From Cacajao melanocephalus (taxonomy: Eukaryota > Chordata > Mammalia > Primates > Pitheciidae): a DNA stretch of 64,000 nt. Shown here in pieces: positions 52,459 through 64,000 of the stretch. Every line of letters starts with the position of its first letter. The stretch's first letter is position 1. The translations under genes were made by a program, and so were the position numbers. The DNA is taken from the NCBI GenBank assembly GCA_963573385.1, contig CAUYLG010061874.1:1-64000 (forward strand), given 5' to 3'. The notes beneath the pieces are model-generated. The model was not told the DNA's origin. It did not search any database and worked only from the letters and a program-made list of their open reading frames with translations.

Positions 52459-54040
52459 AATTTATTCCTTATACCACCTTGAAGAAAGACTTTCTTTTAA
52501 AGATCATTTAGGACATTCATAAGATTCTGCTTTCAAGATGATAAAATGAATGTGTTTGTCTCTTTATTAAATATGAGCTGTACTTAATCATGACAAAAAT
52601 CCTATAGTAGTAAATATATTTGTGTTAAGGAAATTGGCAAAATATACATGAGTCATTTTTAATTAAATGCATATACTTATTTAGGTGAGTGAAGACATTA
52701 CATGGCATTTTTTGGTCCTTTCACCTGTTACCAGTCATTTCTAAAAGTCTGTCTTCTAAAACTGAGGGAATTTCTTCTCATCTTATCAGAGTTCAGGCTT
52801 AGTTCAGTTCTAAAATAAGCAATCGAAAGTGAAATAGTCAGCATGTTTGAAAAGTCAGCAGCACTGTCCTACTACAAATGGCTATTCCTTTCAGAAACAA
52901 CTGTCCTCTAGAAGTTATCCTGTTAGGCATATTAGAAGCTTAGCTTCATATATTATCTGGAATTTATTAAATATTTAGTGAACAAACAATATAAAAATAT
53001 TTCATTACAGATTGTCATCCCTTTCAACATGCCAGTTTCTGATGATATTTGTAACCATTGCAAACCATCTTGACTTGTCTGCTTTGCTTGCCTCAATGTT
53101 TCTCTCTCATATATCCTATTTGTTTTGTTATATATCCTTCATTTATGCCACTTAGCTGTATTTCCCCTCTGACAGGTGTTTCTTTCTCTATAGCTATTTG
53201 AAACTTTGCATAGTGATAGAATAAACTAGTTTTGTTAGCAAAGCCCAAAACTATGGACAGTCTTAGAAGCCCACTGAATACAGACATGGATTTTCAGATT
53301 ATCTTAAGATGTTTCAAAACATGATTCTAAAACCTCTGCCTTTCGCTCAAGAGTTAGGTTTCAGTATTTCAGAAAACTTCAAAAAAGATTTCAGTAAAAC
53401 TTTATGGCCTATGTGGTGTGAAAAACAGCAATAGGATTTGATAATTACTTTGTCATTTTTTAAACTTTATCTTTTTTAAAGAAAATTAAGTCTTTTTAGG
53501 AAAGGATTAGCATTTCTTGCTCTCATATCAGTCCTTTGAAAAATTGGCATTATAAGAATTGTATTATTTCCAAAGTCAGCCTAATTATGTTCTTTAAACC
53601 TCTAAAATAATTACATTTTCCTCTTTATAAAAACCTCTCTTTAATTTGAAATTTGAAAACTGCCTGGATATTTGCTGATACTTAGTAATTGTTAATAATT
53701 TTGAAATATGATAATAGTTTTGTGGTTATGTTTATCATTACCTTTCAAAGATGTATACTAAAACATTTATAGATGAAATTATATATAGTTCATGGGGTTT
53801 ACTTCAGAATAATATGAAAAGCAAGTGGATGAGGATGTAGGTCAAATAAGATTCATTATACATTTTAAGTTTTTGTAGATCATTGATGGGTTCCTTGGAA
53901 GTTACTGTGCTATTCTGTTTACTTTTGTATATGGTTAAAAAAATTTTAATGTGTCTTAATAGATGTGTAGGTCTCTTATTTTGATCAACATAAGCTAAAT
54001 TGTTAATCTACTAATAAAGTTTTATTTTATTGGTCATGAG
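52459..54040. other. Repeat-poor intron upstream of the 115-bp ADK exon
   Basis: No transposon recognised over about 1.6 kb. Confidence 0.45.
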
Positions 54041-54066
54041 AATTTTTTTCTTCTTTCTATTAATAG
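54041..54066 (+). promoter_or_regulatory. ADK: 3' splice site before the 115-bp ADK exon
   Basis: A T/C-rich tract runs to attaatag. The tract is interrupted near the AG, and attaat is a possible close branch point. Confidence 0.85.
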
Positions 54067-55072
<1,006 letters not shown>

Positions 55073-55291
55073 CTATTGGGAAATAAAATTAATATTCATA
55101 AAATATAAGTACAAAGTAAAATATAATTCTTATCTATTGGTGCAAACTATATGGATTGTATTTACTCTGGAGATCGGTAAATCTTGAAGAAAGATGTTAT
55201 AGTGATTATGAAGTACATGTGTGTTGAATTAAATACAAAGCCTGAAAAGGGTTAGAGATGAAATTATTGTCAAGATATTTTATTTCTTTCT

Positions 55292-55610
55292 TTTTTTAAA
55301 TAAATTTTATTGTGTATATTTGAGGTTTATAACAAGATATTATAGGATACATAGATACGTATAGATGAACTTTCTTATTTCTGAATAGTCAAAAGCAAGA
55401 TTCAGAGATTTGTTTCAAAAAATATTTGCTTCAGAGTAATTCAGTGAATCATAGATGAAGTGAGGATATAAATGAAATGAGACTGGTAATGAATTAATTG
55501 TTGAAGCTAGGCAGTGGATATATGGGGGCATCATTATGCTATTATCTTTACTTGTGGATATGTTTGAAATTATCTGTAATTAAAACTTTAAAAAAGAAAG
55601 AAAAGTTTTT
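55292..55610. mobile_element. L1 3'-end relics
   Basis: 55292-55390 reads as a minus-strand L1 3' tail (taaattttattgtgtatatt, gaggtttataacaag). 55440-55605 resembles an L1M 3' end on the plus strand (gttgaagctaggcagtgg, tatatgggggcatcattatg, aattaaaactttaaaa). Confidence 0.55.
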
Positions 55611-55712
55611 AAAAATCTTTCAAACAAGATTCAGAAATGTTGAGTGGCTTTCCCAAGATACATTAATATCCTGCTAATCCTTAAAGTCTAGGAAGGATTT
55701 AAAGAAAGGAGG

Positions 55713-56032
55713 GCAAGTGGGCACAGTGGCTCACATCTGTAACCCTAGCACTTTGGGAAGCCAAGGTGGGAGGATTGCTTGATCCCAGGAGTTGGAGACC
55801 AGCCTTGGTAACATAGTGAGACCCCATCTCCACAAAAAAAAAAAAAAAAAAAAAAAAATTAGCTGAGGGAGTAGTGACACATTCCCACAGTCCTGGCTGC
55901 TTGGGAGGCTGACAAAAGAAGATCACTTGAGCCCAGAAGTTCCAGGCTGTGTTCAGCTGTGATCTCTCCACGGCACCCCAGCATGGGTGACAGAACAAGA
56001 GTCTGTCTCCCCCCCCCCACCTCCAAAAAGGG
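55713..56032 (+). mobile_element. Alu SINE (J-like) with a long mid-A run and C-run tail
   Basis: gggcaagtgggcacagtggc to aacaagagtctgtctcc. The central A-rich linker has grown to about 27 A, and a run of C follows the right monomer. Confidence 0.88.
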
Positions 56033-56089
56033 AAGAAGGGCAGTGGAGTCAAAGAGGATCAAGTAAGCAAAGGCACAGGTACTAGCCAT

Positions 56090-57152
56090 CTTTTATTGTG
56101 GTGGCAGGAAGAGCTGCGTTGTTAATCCGTACAAGAGAGAAAAGAAACCATGAAAAGATACCCCTGCATTTATACAAACTATAAATTGCTTTCTTCCTAT
56201 AGTATATGGACTATTCCTGTCTTAGCAACAAACAGTTTAGAAAAGTGAAAAACATGCAGGCGTCTTGTAGAAATTGTAGTACTACCTTCAGATTTACAAA
56301 ATATTATTTGGTTGCTCTTTGTGGAGACATTCATTTTAAGTCTTTATGTATTCTAGATATACATACTGTACAAGCATCTTCCTCACTGTGAATTTGCAGG
56401 TTTCCCCAAATTGAAAATTAACCTCCCTATCCTGTGACTGAATTTCCTTGTGAACTCATTTTATTCTTTATTAAATCTATTAAGCCATTCTTCAGAATGC
56501 TTACAAGCTGGAATTTATTTGAGGAAAGACACTGGCTAATCTTTGCTGTTCCTGCCATATGAAAATGAACTTAAATTAGAGGATGCACTATATCTGCAAT
56601 GCATGATAAATACAAGATGGATAGAGAATCTGTTCAGTGGTGTCAGCTACAAAAGCAAACATGATAAATGTTAATGCAGTTTTGAGCCCTCGGATAAGCT
56701 ATTCAATGCACAAGCGTAGCTGAATCTCTTTGCTATGTTGTTATTCATGGCAGCCAAATAAATGTCAATAATAAAAGAGAATTAAAGATTTTCATTTCCC
56801 AGAGGCAGTCCTCTAATACGGCTTGATCTTTCATTTCATTTGTAATTCGTTCTCATGTCAGGATGCAATCATTTGCCAGGCTCTGGGTGTCATGTTAAGT
56901 CATTTAATAATGATTAAGAACATAAAAATGCTTGGCCTGTGGGGCAATTCAGAAAAGAGATGCCAATTTGTTATTGTTTTCCCTCCTTTCCTCTTGAATA
57001 TGGATCAGCTTTTTCCCACCTCCTAGCATTAAAATACTAATGGAAGATAAGGAGGGAAACTATCCCTTAATTTACTGTAAGTGACACTCCAGAATGTCAC
57101 AAGGCAGTGCTAACACACATATTATGAGGCTAATTAGGAATCCTTGTGACTT
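56090..57152. other. Repeat-free block, candidate conserved non-coding element
   Basis: More than 1 kb without transposons, with homeobox/SOX-like words clustered at 56700-56920 (tgttgttattcatggc, catttaataatgattaag). Conservation cannot be seen from one sequence. Confidence 0.4.
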
Positions 57153-57187
57153 AAACCTATATTTTTTTTAAATTATACTTTAAGTTC

Positions 57188-59657
57188 TTGGATAGTATTG
57201 AATCTATAAATTACTTTGGGCAGTATGGCCATTTTCACAATATTGATTCTTCCTATCCATGAGCATGGAATCTTTGTCCATTCGTTTGTGTCCTCTCTAA
57301 TTTCCTTGAGCAGTGATTTGCAGTCCTTGAAGACGTCCTTCACATCCCTTGTAAGTTCTGTTCCTAGGTTTTTCATTCTTTTTGTAGCAATTGTGAATGG
57401 GAATTCGCTGATGATTTCACTATTATTGGTATATAGGAATGCTTGTGATTTTTGCACATGAATTTTGTATCGTGAGACTTTGCTGAAATTACTTATCCGC
57501 TTAAGGAGATTTTGGGCTGAGACAGTGGGGTTTTCTAAATATACAATCATGTCATCTGCAAACAGAGACAATATGACTTCCTCTCTTACTATTTGAATAC
57601 CCTTTATTTTCTCTTGCCTAATTGCCCTGGCCAGAACTTCCAATACTATATTGAGTAGGAATGGTAAGAGAGGGCATCTTTGCCTTGTGCCGGTTTTCAA
57701 AGAGAATGCCTCCAGCTTTTGCCCATTCAGTATGATATTGGCTGTGGGTTTGTCATAAATAGTTCTTATTATTTTGAGATACATTCCATCAATACCTACT
57801 TTATTGAGAGTTTTTAGCACGAAAGGGTGTTGAATTTTATCGAAGGTCTTTTCTGCATCCATTGAAATAACCATGTGGTTTTTGTCATTGGTTCTCTTTA
57901 TGTGATGGATTATGTGTATTGATTTGCATATGTTGAACTAGCCTTGCATCCCAGAGATTAAGCTGACTTGATCGTGGTAGATGAGCTTTTTGATATGCTG
58001 CTGGATTCAGTTTGCAGGTGTTTTATTGAGGATTTTCACATCGATGTTCATCAGGGATATTAGCCTGAAATTTTCTTTTTTGGTTGTGTCTCTGCCAGGT
58101 TTTGGTATCAGGATGATGCTGACCTCATAAAACGAGTTAGGGAGGAGTCCCTCTTTTTCTATTGTTTGAAATCGTTTCATGAGAAATGGTGCCAGCTCCT
58201 CTTTATACCTCTGGTAGAATTCGGCTGTGAATCTATCTGGTCCTAGGCTATTTTTGATTGGGATGCTATTCATTACTGCCTCAATTTCAGAACTTGTTAT
58301 TGGTATATTGAGGGATTCGACTTCTTCCGGGTTTAGTGTTGGGAAGGTATATGTGTACAGGAATTTATCCATGTCATCTAAATTTTCTAGTTTTTTTGCC
58401 TAGAGGTGTTTATAGTATTCTCAGATAGTAATTTGTATTTCTGTGGGATCAGTGGTGATCTCTTCTTTATCATTTTTTATTGTGTCTATTTGATTCTTTT
58501 CTGTTTTTTTCCTTATTAGTCTGGGTAGCAGTCTGTCTATTTTGTTAATCTTTTCAAAAAACCAGCTCCTGGATTCATTGATTTTTTTTGAAGGGTTTTT
58601 TTGTGTCTCTATCTCCTTCACTTCTGCTCTGATCTTAGTTATTTCCTGTCTTCTGCTAACTTTTGAATTTGTTTGTTCTTGCTTCTCTAGTTATTCTAAT
58701 TGTGATCTTTGGGTGTCGATTTTAGATCTTCCCACTTTCTCCTATGGGCATTTAGTGCTATAAATTTCCCTCTAAACAGTGCTTTAGCTGTGTCCCAGAT
58801 ATTTTGGTACATAGGGTCTTTGTTCTCATTGGTTTCAAAGAACTTATTTATTTCTGCCTTAATTTCATTATTTACCCAGTAGTCATTCAGGACCAGGTTG
58901 TTCAGTTTCCAAGTAGTTGTGCGGTTTTGAGTGAGTTTCTTAATCCTCAGATCTAATTTGATTACACTGTGGTCTGAGAGACAGCTTGTTATGATTTCCA
59001 TTCTCTTCCATTTGCTGAAGAGTGTTTTACTTCTAATTATGTGGTCAATTTTAGAATATGTGTGATGTGGTGCTGACAAGAATGTATATTCTGTTGATTT
59101 GGGGTGGAGAGTTCTGTAGATATCTATTAGGTCCACTAGGTCCAGAGCTGAGTTCAAGTCCTGAATATCCTTGTTAATTTTCTGTCTCTTTGGACTGTCT
59201 TAATATTGATAGTGGGGTGTTAAACTCTCCCACTATTATTGTTTGGGAGTCTAAGTCTCTTTGTAGGTCTCTAAGAACTTGCTTTATGAATCTGGGTACT
59301 CCTGTATTGGGTGCATATGTATTTAGGATAGTTAGCTCTTGTTGCATTCATCCCTTTACCATTATGTAATGCCCTTCTTTGTCTTTTTTGATCTTTGTTG
59401 GTTTAAAGTCTGTTTTATCAGAGACTAGGATTGCAACACCTGATTTCTTTTTGCTTTCCATTTGTTTGGTATATATTCCTCCATCCCTTTATTTTGAGCC
59501 TATATGTATCTTTGCACGTGAGGTGGGTCTCCTGAATACAGCACACTGATGGGTCTTGACTGTTTATCCAATTTGCCAGTCTGTGTCTTTTAATTGGAAA
59601 ATTTAGCCCGTTTACATTTAAGGTTTATATTGTAATGTGTGAATTTGATCCTGTTAT
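57188..59657 (-). pseudogene. L1 ORF2 relic, endonuclease and part of the reverse transcriptase
   Basis: The canonical start codon has become ATA (59655-59657). Pieces in order: endonuclease C-terminal part with [17 protein letters not shown]; linker with [14 protein letters not shown]; reverse transcriptase N-terminal part with [20 protein letters not shown]; palm with the catalytic [13 protein letters not shown]. It ends at [19 protein letters not shown], where the deletion begins. Several frameshifts and stops; the thumb, Cys-rich C-terminus and 3'UTR are missing. Confidence 0.92.
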
Positions 59658-59720
59658 TATAATGCTAGCTGGTTATTTTGGCCATTAGTTGATGCAGTTT
59701 CTTCATAGTGTCAATGGTCT

Positions 59721-60762
59721 TTACACTTTGGTATGTTTTAGGAGTGGCTGGTACCAGTTTTTCCTTTCCATATTTAGTGCTTCCTTCAGGAGCTCTTGTA
59801 AGGCAGGCCTGGTGGTAACAAAGTCTGTCAGCATTTGCTTACCTGTAAAGGATTTTATTTCTCCTTCACTTATGAAGCTTAGTTTGGCCAGATATGAAAT
59901 TCTGGGTTGAAATTTCTTTTCTTTAAGAATGTTTGATATTGGCCCCCGCTCTCTTCTGGCTTGTAGGATTTCTGCAGGGTGGTCCACTTTTAGTCTGATG
60001 GGCTTCCCTTCATGGGTAACCTGACCTTTCTCTCTGGCTGCCCTTAACATTTTTTCCTTTATTTCAACCTTGGTGAATCTGATGATTATTTGTCTTGGGG
60101 TTGTCCTTCTTGAGGAGTCTCTTTATGGTGTTCTCTGTATTTCCTGAATTTGAATGTTGGCCTATCTTGCTAGGTTGGGGAAATTCTCCTGGATAACATC
60201 CTGAAAAGTGCTTTCCAACTCGGTTCCATTCTCCCCATCACTTTCAGGTATACCAATCAAACATAGGTTTGGTTTTTTTCACATAGTCCCATATTTCTTG
60301 GAGGCTTTGTTCATTCTTTTTCATAGTTTTTTTTTTTCTAGTCTTGTCTTCATGTGTTATTTCATTAAGTTGATCTTCAGTCTTTGATATCCTTTCTTCT
60401 GCTTGATCGATTCAGCTATTAATACTTGTGTATGCCTCACAAAGTGCTCATGCTGTGTTTTTCACCTCCATTAGGTCATTTATGTTCTTCTCTAAACTGG
60501 TTATTCTAGTTAGCAATTCCTCTAACCTTTTCTCAAGGTTCTTGAAAAAAGCTTTCTTGCATTGGGTTAGAACATGCTCCTTTAGCTTGGAGAAGTTTGT
60601 TATTACCCACCTTCTGAAGCCTACTTCTGTCAATTCGTCAAACTCATTCTTCGTCCAGTTTTGTTCCCTTCCTGGCAAAGAGTTGTGATCCTTTGAAGGA
60701 GAAGAGGCATTGCGGTTTTTGGAATTTTCAGCCTTTTTGCGCTGGTTTTTCTTCATTTTCAT
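59721..60762 (-). pseudogene. L1 ORF1 relic, frameshifted
   Basis: RNA-binding ORF1p homologue. The N-terminal part starts MKMKKNQRKKAENSKNRN and includes KNINDLMEVKN. The C-terminal part starts MLRAAREKGQVTHEGKP and ends LLKHTKV before TAA. The two parts are in different frames, and the intervening RRM region is broken by small indels. Non-functional. Confidence 0.92.
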
Positions 60763-62028
60763 GGATTTGTCTACCTTTGATCTTTGATGCTGGTGACCTT
60801 CAGGTGGTGTTTTTGTATGGATGTCCTTTTTGTTGATGTTGATGTTGATGCTATTCCTTTCTGATTGCCTGTTTTCCTTCTAACAATCAGCCCCTTCTGC
60901 TGCAGGTCTGCTGGAGTTTGCTGGAGGTCCACCCGAGACCCTGTTCACCTGGGTATCACCAGCAGAGGCTGCAGAACAGCAAAGATTGCTGCCTTTTCCT
61001 TCCTCTGGAAGCTTTGTCCCAGAGGGGCATCTGCCAGATGCCAGTGGGAGCTCTCCTATATGAGATGTCTGTCTCCCAGTCAGGAAGCATTGGGGTCAGG
61101 GACCTACTTGAGGAGGCAGTCTGTCCCTTAGCAGAGCTTGAACTCTGGGAGATCTACTGCTCTCTTCAGAGCCAGCAAGCAGGAACATTTAAGTCTGCTG
61201 AAGCTGCGCCCACAGCCAACCCTTCCCCCAGGTGCTCTGTCCCAGAGAGACGGGGCTTTTATATGTAAGCCCCTGACTGGGGCTGCTGCCTTTCTTTCAG
61301 AGATGCCCTACCCAGAGAGGAGGAATCTAGAGAGGCAGTCTGACCACAGCGGCTTTGCTGAGCTGCAGTCAGTTCGCCCAGTTCAAACTTCCTAGCAGCT
61401 TTGTTTACACTGTGAGGGGACACCCCTTCCCTAACCAAGCTCAAGCATCCCAGGTCAACTTCAGACTGCTGTGCTGGCAATGAGAATTTCAAGCCAGTGG
61501 GTCTTAGCTTGCTGGGCTCCATGGAGGTGGGATCCACTAAGCTAGACTACTTGGCTCCCTGGCTTCAGCCCTCTTTCCAGGGGAGTTCTGTCTCACTGGC
61601 GTTCCAGGTACCATTGTGGTATGGAAAAAAAACTGCAGCTAGCTCAGTGTCTGCCCAATTGGCCACCCAGTTTTGTGCCTGAAACCCAGGGCCCTGACAG
61701 CATAGGCACCCAAGGGAATCTCCTGGTCTGCAGGTTGCAAAGACTGTGGGAAAAGCATAGTATCTGGGCTGGAATGCACCATTCCTCATGGCACAGTCCC
61801 TCGGCTAGGAGAGGGAGTTGTTCCCCAATCTCTTGTGCTTCCCAGGTGAGGCAATGCCCCGCCCTGCTTCGGCTCACACTCCGTGGGCTGCACCCACTGT
61901 CTAACCAGTACTAATGAGATGATCCAGGTACCTCAGCTGGAAATGCAGAAATTACCTGCCTTCTGTGTTGCTCTTGCTGGGAGCTGCAGACCTGAGCTGT
62001 TCCTATTCAGACATCTTGCCAGCCACCC
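60763..62028 (-). promoter_or_regulatory. L1 5'UTR of the second L1
   Basis: GC-rich (highest GC of the window), ending at the L1 5' end. It could in principle carry the L1 antisense promoter aimed into the downstream ADK intron in sense orientation. Confidence 0.7.
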
Positions 62029-62324
62029 AAACCTATTTTTAAATGATCACACTGTTAATTTTGTAGCACTTAGCAATAATGTATCAAAATGTTTCCTTGG
62101 AATTTTATTCTACAGACTTATCTCCTTTTTATTTTATAAATTTATTCTTTAAATTGCCTGTGAATCTAATGTATTTCTCAGTCACCCTGTTTTATGGGTC
62201 ATACCTCTTTCAGATTGGGGTGACTTCCAAAAAAATTTTCAAGGGAGACTGGTCACTGAAGAATATTAAAAGTAACACGCTGGACAATTCCAGAGCTGAG
62301 TAGATGTCCAAAATAATTGAAGCA

Positions 62325-62822
62325 GGAACCTAAACAGATACATGTGCACCCATGTTCATAGCAGCATTATTCATAATAACCAAAAGGTAGAAGCAATCCA
62401 AGCGTCCATCAACAGATGAACAGATAAATAAAATGTGATATTATACATCCAATGGAATATTATTCAGCCTTAAAAAAGAAGAATATTCTAACATATACTA
62501 CAACATAGATGAACCTTGAAGACATTATGCTAAGTGAAATAAGCCAGACACAAAGGGATAAATATTGTGATTCCATTTATGTGACATACCTAGAGTAGTT
62601 AACTTTATAGATAGAAAGTAGAATGATGGTAGCCAGGGCCTGGAGGAGGGCTAATGGGAGTTATCGTTTAATGGATACAAAGTTTCAGTTTTCCGGGATG
62701 AAAAAATTGTAAAGATGGGTGGTGATGGTTGCACAATAATATGAATATACAATGGCACTGAACTGTATATTCAGTAACGCTTAAGATGGTAAATTTTATG
62801 TGTATTTTTTATTTTTTAAGCT
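62325..62822 (+). mobile_element. L1MB-type LINE 3' end
   Basis: End of ORF2 plus 3'UTR: cccatgttcatagcagcatt, aatggaatattattcagcc, gatgaaccttgaagacatta, agtttcagttttccgggatg and aatggcactgaactgtata, then an A/T-rich end. Confidence 0.9.
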
Positions 62823-63244
62823 TATTTTTCAATTAAAAAAAATTAAACATAACCAAGAGTAAGATGCTGGGGATGAAAGCAAAAGAGATGACTGTCCATT
62901 TTGATCCTCTTTATAAATGTTGAATGAATCTGTTTAATAGCATGGCAATCAGGTGAAGGAAATTATTTCCGTGTTTACAAACTAGAAAAACTAACAATGT
63001 TCATTACCTGTTGGAAGCAACTATTAATGAGCTCTCCATATAATAACATCTTATTGTATTAAGCATTGTAGTAAAAAAGTAAACACATATGTATGTATGT
63101 AAATACATAGGTAGTGCTTTATAGAAAGTTTAAACTTTCCCAGGTTTCTGTACTAAATAAATCACCAAAAATTGGAGAAAGCAATATGACTTTTGTTCTA
63201 AATTGGAAATAATGTGTACCCAATTAAAAAGGTCCACTGAAAAA
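62823..63244. other. Intronic sequence, nothing recognised
   Basis: AT-rich, with a short (TATG)n-like word at 63088-63110. Confidence 0.4.
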
Positions 63245-63263
63245 TAAATTGTAGACTTTTCTG

Positions 63264-63563
63264 TTTTGTTTGTTTAAGACAGGGCCTTGTTCTGTCACCG
63301 GGCTGGAGTGCAATGGCACAATCATGGCTCATTGCAACCTCAACCAGGCTCAAGGGATCCTCCTGTCCCAGCCTCCTAAGTAGCCAGGACTACAGGCGCA
63401 TGCCACCCTGCCTAGCTAATATTTTTGTATTTTTTCTTTGGTAGAGACTGACTTTTGCCATGTTTTCCTGGCTAGTCTCAAACTCCTGAGCTCAAGTAAT
63501 CTGCCTGCCTTGGCCTCCCTCCCAAAGTGCTGTGATTATAGGCATGAGCCACCGCACCCAGCC
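63264..63563 (-). mobile_element. Alu SINE
   Basis: ttttgtttgtttaagacagg through to caccgcacccagcc. 19-bp perfect target duplication taaattgtagacttttctg on both sides (63245-63263 and 63564-63582). Confidence 0.97.
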
Positions 63564-63726
63564 TAAATTGTAGACTTTTCTGAACACTCATAATTCTTGT
63601 TTAAATTGTAATTTTTCACAAAGGGAGAAAATATATTAAGTGAGAGGTTTTCAACAGGAAGACTGGTGCTGTCATATCAAGATCACCTAGTGAGTTTTTG
63701 GTAAATACAGTCCTACCTTTCTTTCT

Positions 63727-64000
63727 TTTTTTTTTTTTTTTAAGATTTGTGGGGAGGGCATGATACTTTTTCAGGGTTGTTATATGGTTATATTACATAA
63801 TGCTGGGGTTTGGGCTTCTATTGAACCTATCACCCAAATAGTGAATGTAGTACCTAATAGGTAGTTTTTAACTCATCCCCACCCACTTCCTGCCTTCCCC
63901 TTTATGTCCATGTGTGTCCATGTGTATCCGTTGTTTACTTCCCACTTATAAGTGAGAGTGTGCAGCATTTGATTTTCTGTTTCTGTGTTAATTCACTTAG
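63727..64000 (-). mobile_element. LINE-1 3' end (L1PB/L1MA type), runs off the right edge
   Basis: Poly-T, then L1 3'UTR in reverse: ttcagggttgttatatggtt, gggcttctattgaacctatc, cttcccacttataagtgaga and gattttctgtttctgtgtta. The rest lies beyond the window. Confidence 0.88.

Larger units (their letters stand above)
57161..62028 (-). mobile_element. LINE-1 (L1P type), full 5' end, internally deleted
   Basis: The 5' end is complete (gttcctattcagacatcttgcc on the + strand) with a 5'UTR of about 1.27 kb, ORF1 and the first two thirds of ORF2. At the 3' side, ORF2 stops in the reverse transcriptase region and joins directly to the last ~27 bp of L1 (tttttttaaattatacttta). The rest of ORF2 and nearly all of the 3'UTR are gone. 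Target duplication aaacctat followed by T on both sides (57153-57160 and 62029-62036) shows a single insertion. Confidence 0.94.

Noticed and set aside
61138..61914. Several overlapping frames of 85-116 codons
   Set aside because: All lie in the GC-rich 5'UTR of the second L1, where stop codons are rare. They overlap one another on both strands.

Overview
The window is a stretch of primate nuclear genome. It has dense SINE content (about 30 Alu copies or Alu-derived monomers, including at least one AluY-like copy), L1P-type and older L1M LINEs, L2/MIR relics, a THE1/MST-type solo LTR and hAT/Tigger DNA transposon fossils. There are no bacterial or viral operons. The only protein-coding gene I can support is adenosine kinase (ADK) on the + strand. 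Two of its internal exons lie in the window: a 36-bp microexon at 43905-43940 and a 115-bp exon at 54067-54181. They are separated by a complete 10,126-bp intron. Everything else is intron or intronic transposons. Two residues in the second exon differ from the human protein as I remember it, so the source may be a non-human catarrhine primate, or simply a variant.

Layout. 1-3050: 5' half of an L1 on the - strand (ORF2 start, ORF1 relic, 5'UTR with a 19-bp tandem repeat). 3050-10600: L2/MIR relics, four Alus and a palindromic MITE. 10600-13085: two old L1M 3' ends, with a MER2 (Tigger-type) element between parts of the first. 13085-33800: mostly unique intron with scattered Alus, Alu monomers, an MST-type LTR fragment, L1ME and L2 relics and a MER30-type hAT element; one small antisense reading frame with an apparent splice acceptor sits at 24366-24564. 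33810-36540: a HAL1/L1M ORF1-region relic broken up by an Alu, a THE1-type LTR (itself split by an Alu) and an Alu monomer. 36550-43900: unique intron, a MIR, an AT-rich palindrome and an Alu. 43905-54181: the two ADK exons and their intron, which holds seven Alus (one fused to an L1 fragment). 54182-64000: downstream ADK intron with an AluY-like copy, an AluJ, an internally deleted L1 at 57161-62028, an L1MB 3' end, an Alu with a perfect 19-bp target duplication, and the 3' end of a further L1 running off the window.

Function. ADK converts adenosine and ATP to AMP and ADP and so controls tissue adenosine. The microexon begins with the Glu of the NXXE motif of PfkB-family kinases. The second exon encodes core beta strand and loop sequence upstream of the catalytic GAGD motif, which lies outside the window. 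Candidate intronic regulatory sequence includes two X-box (RFX-type) palindromes, one of them 114 bp past the microexon with a perfect octamer nearby, and a repeat-free block at 56400-57150.

I did not find a previously undescribed biological system. The most unusual items are structural: a 48/50 inverted repeat, several perfect palindromes (one inside an Alu linker), an L1 that lost its middle but kept its extreme 3' end, an Alu-L1 microhomology chimera, a 19-bp tandem array inside an L1 5'UTR, and the antisense reading frame. Family names for old repeats come from memory of consensus sequences and are approximate, as are repeat ends without target duplications.
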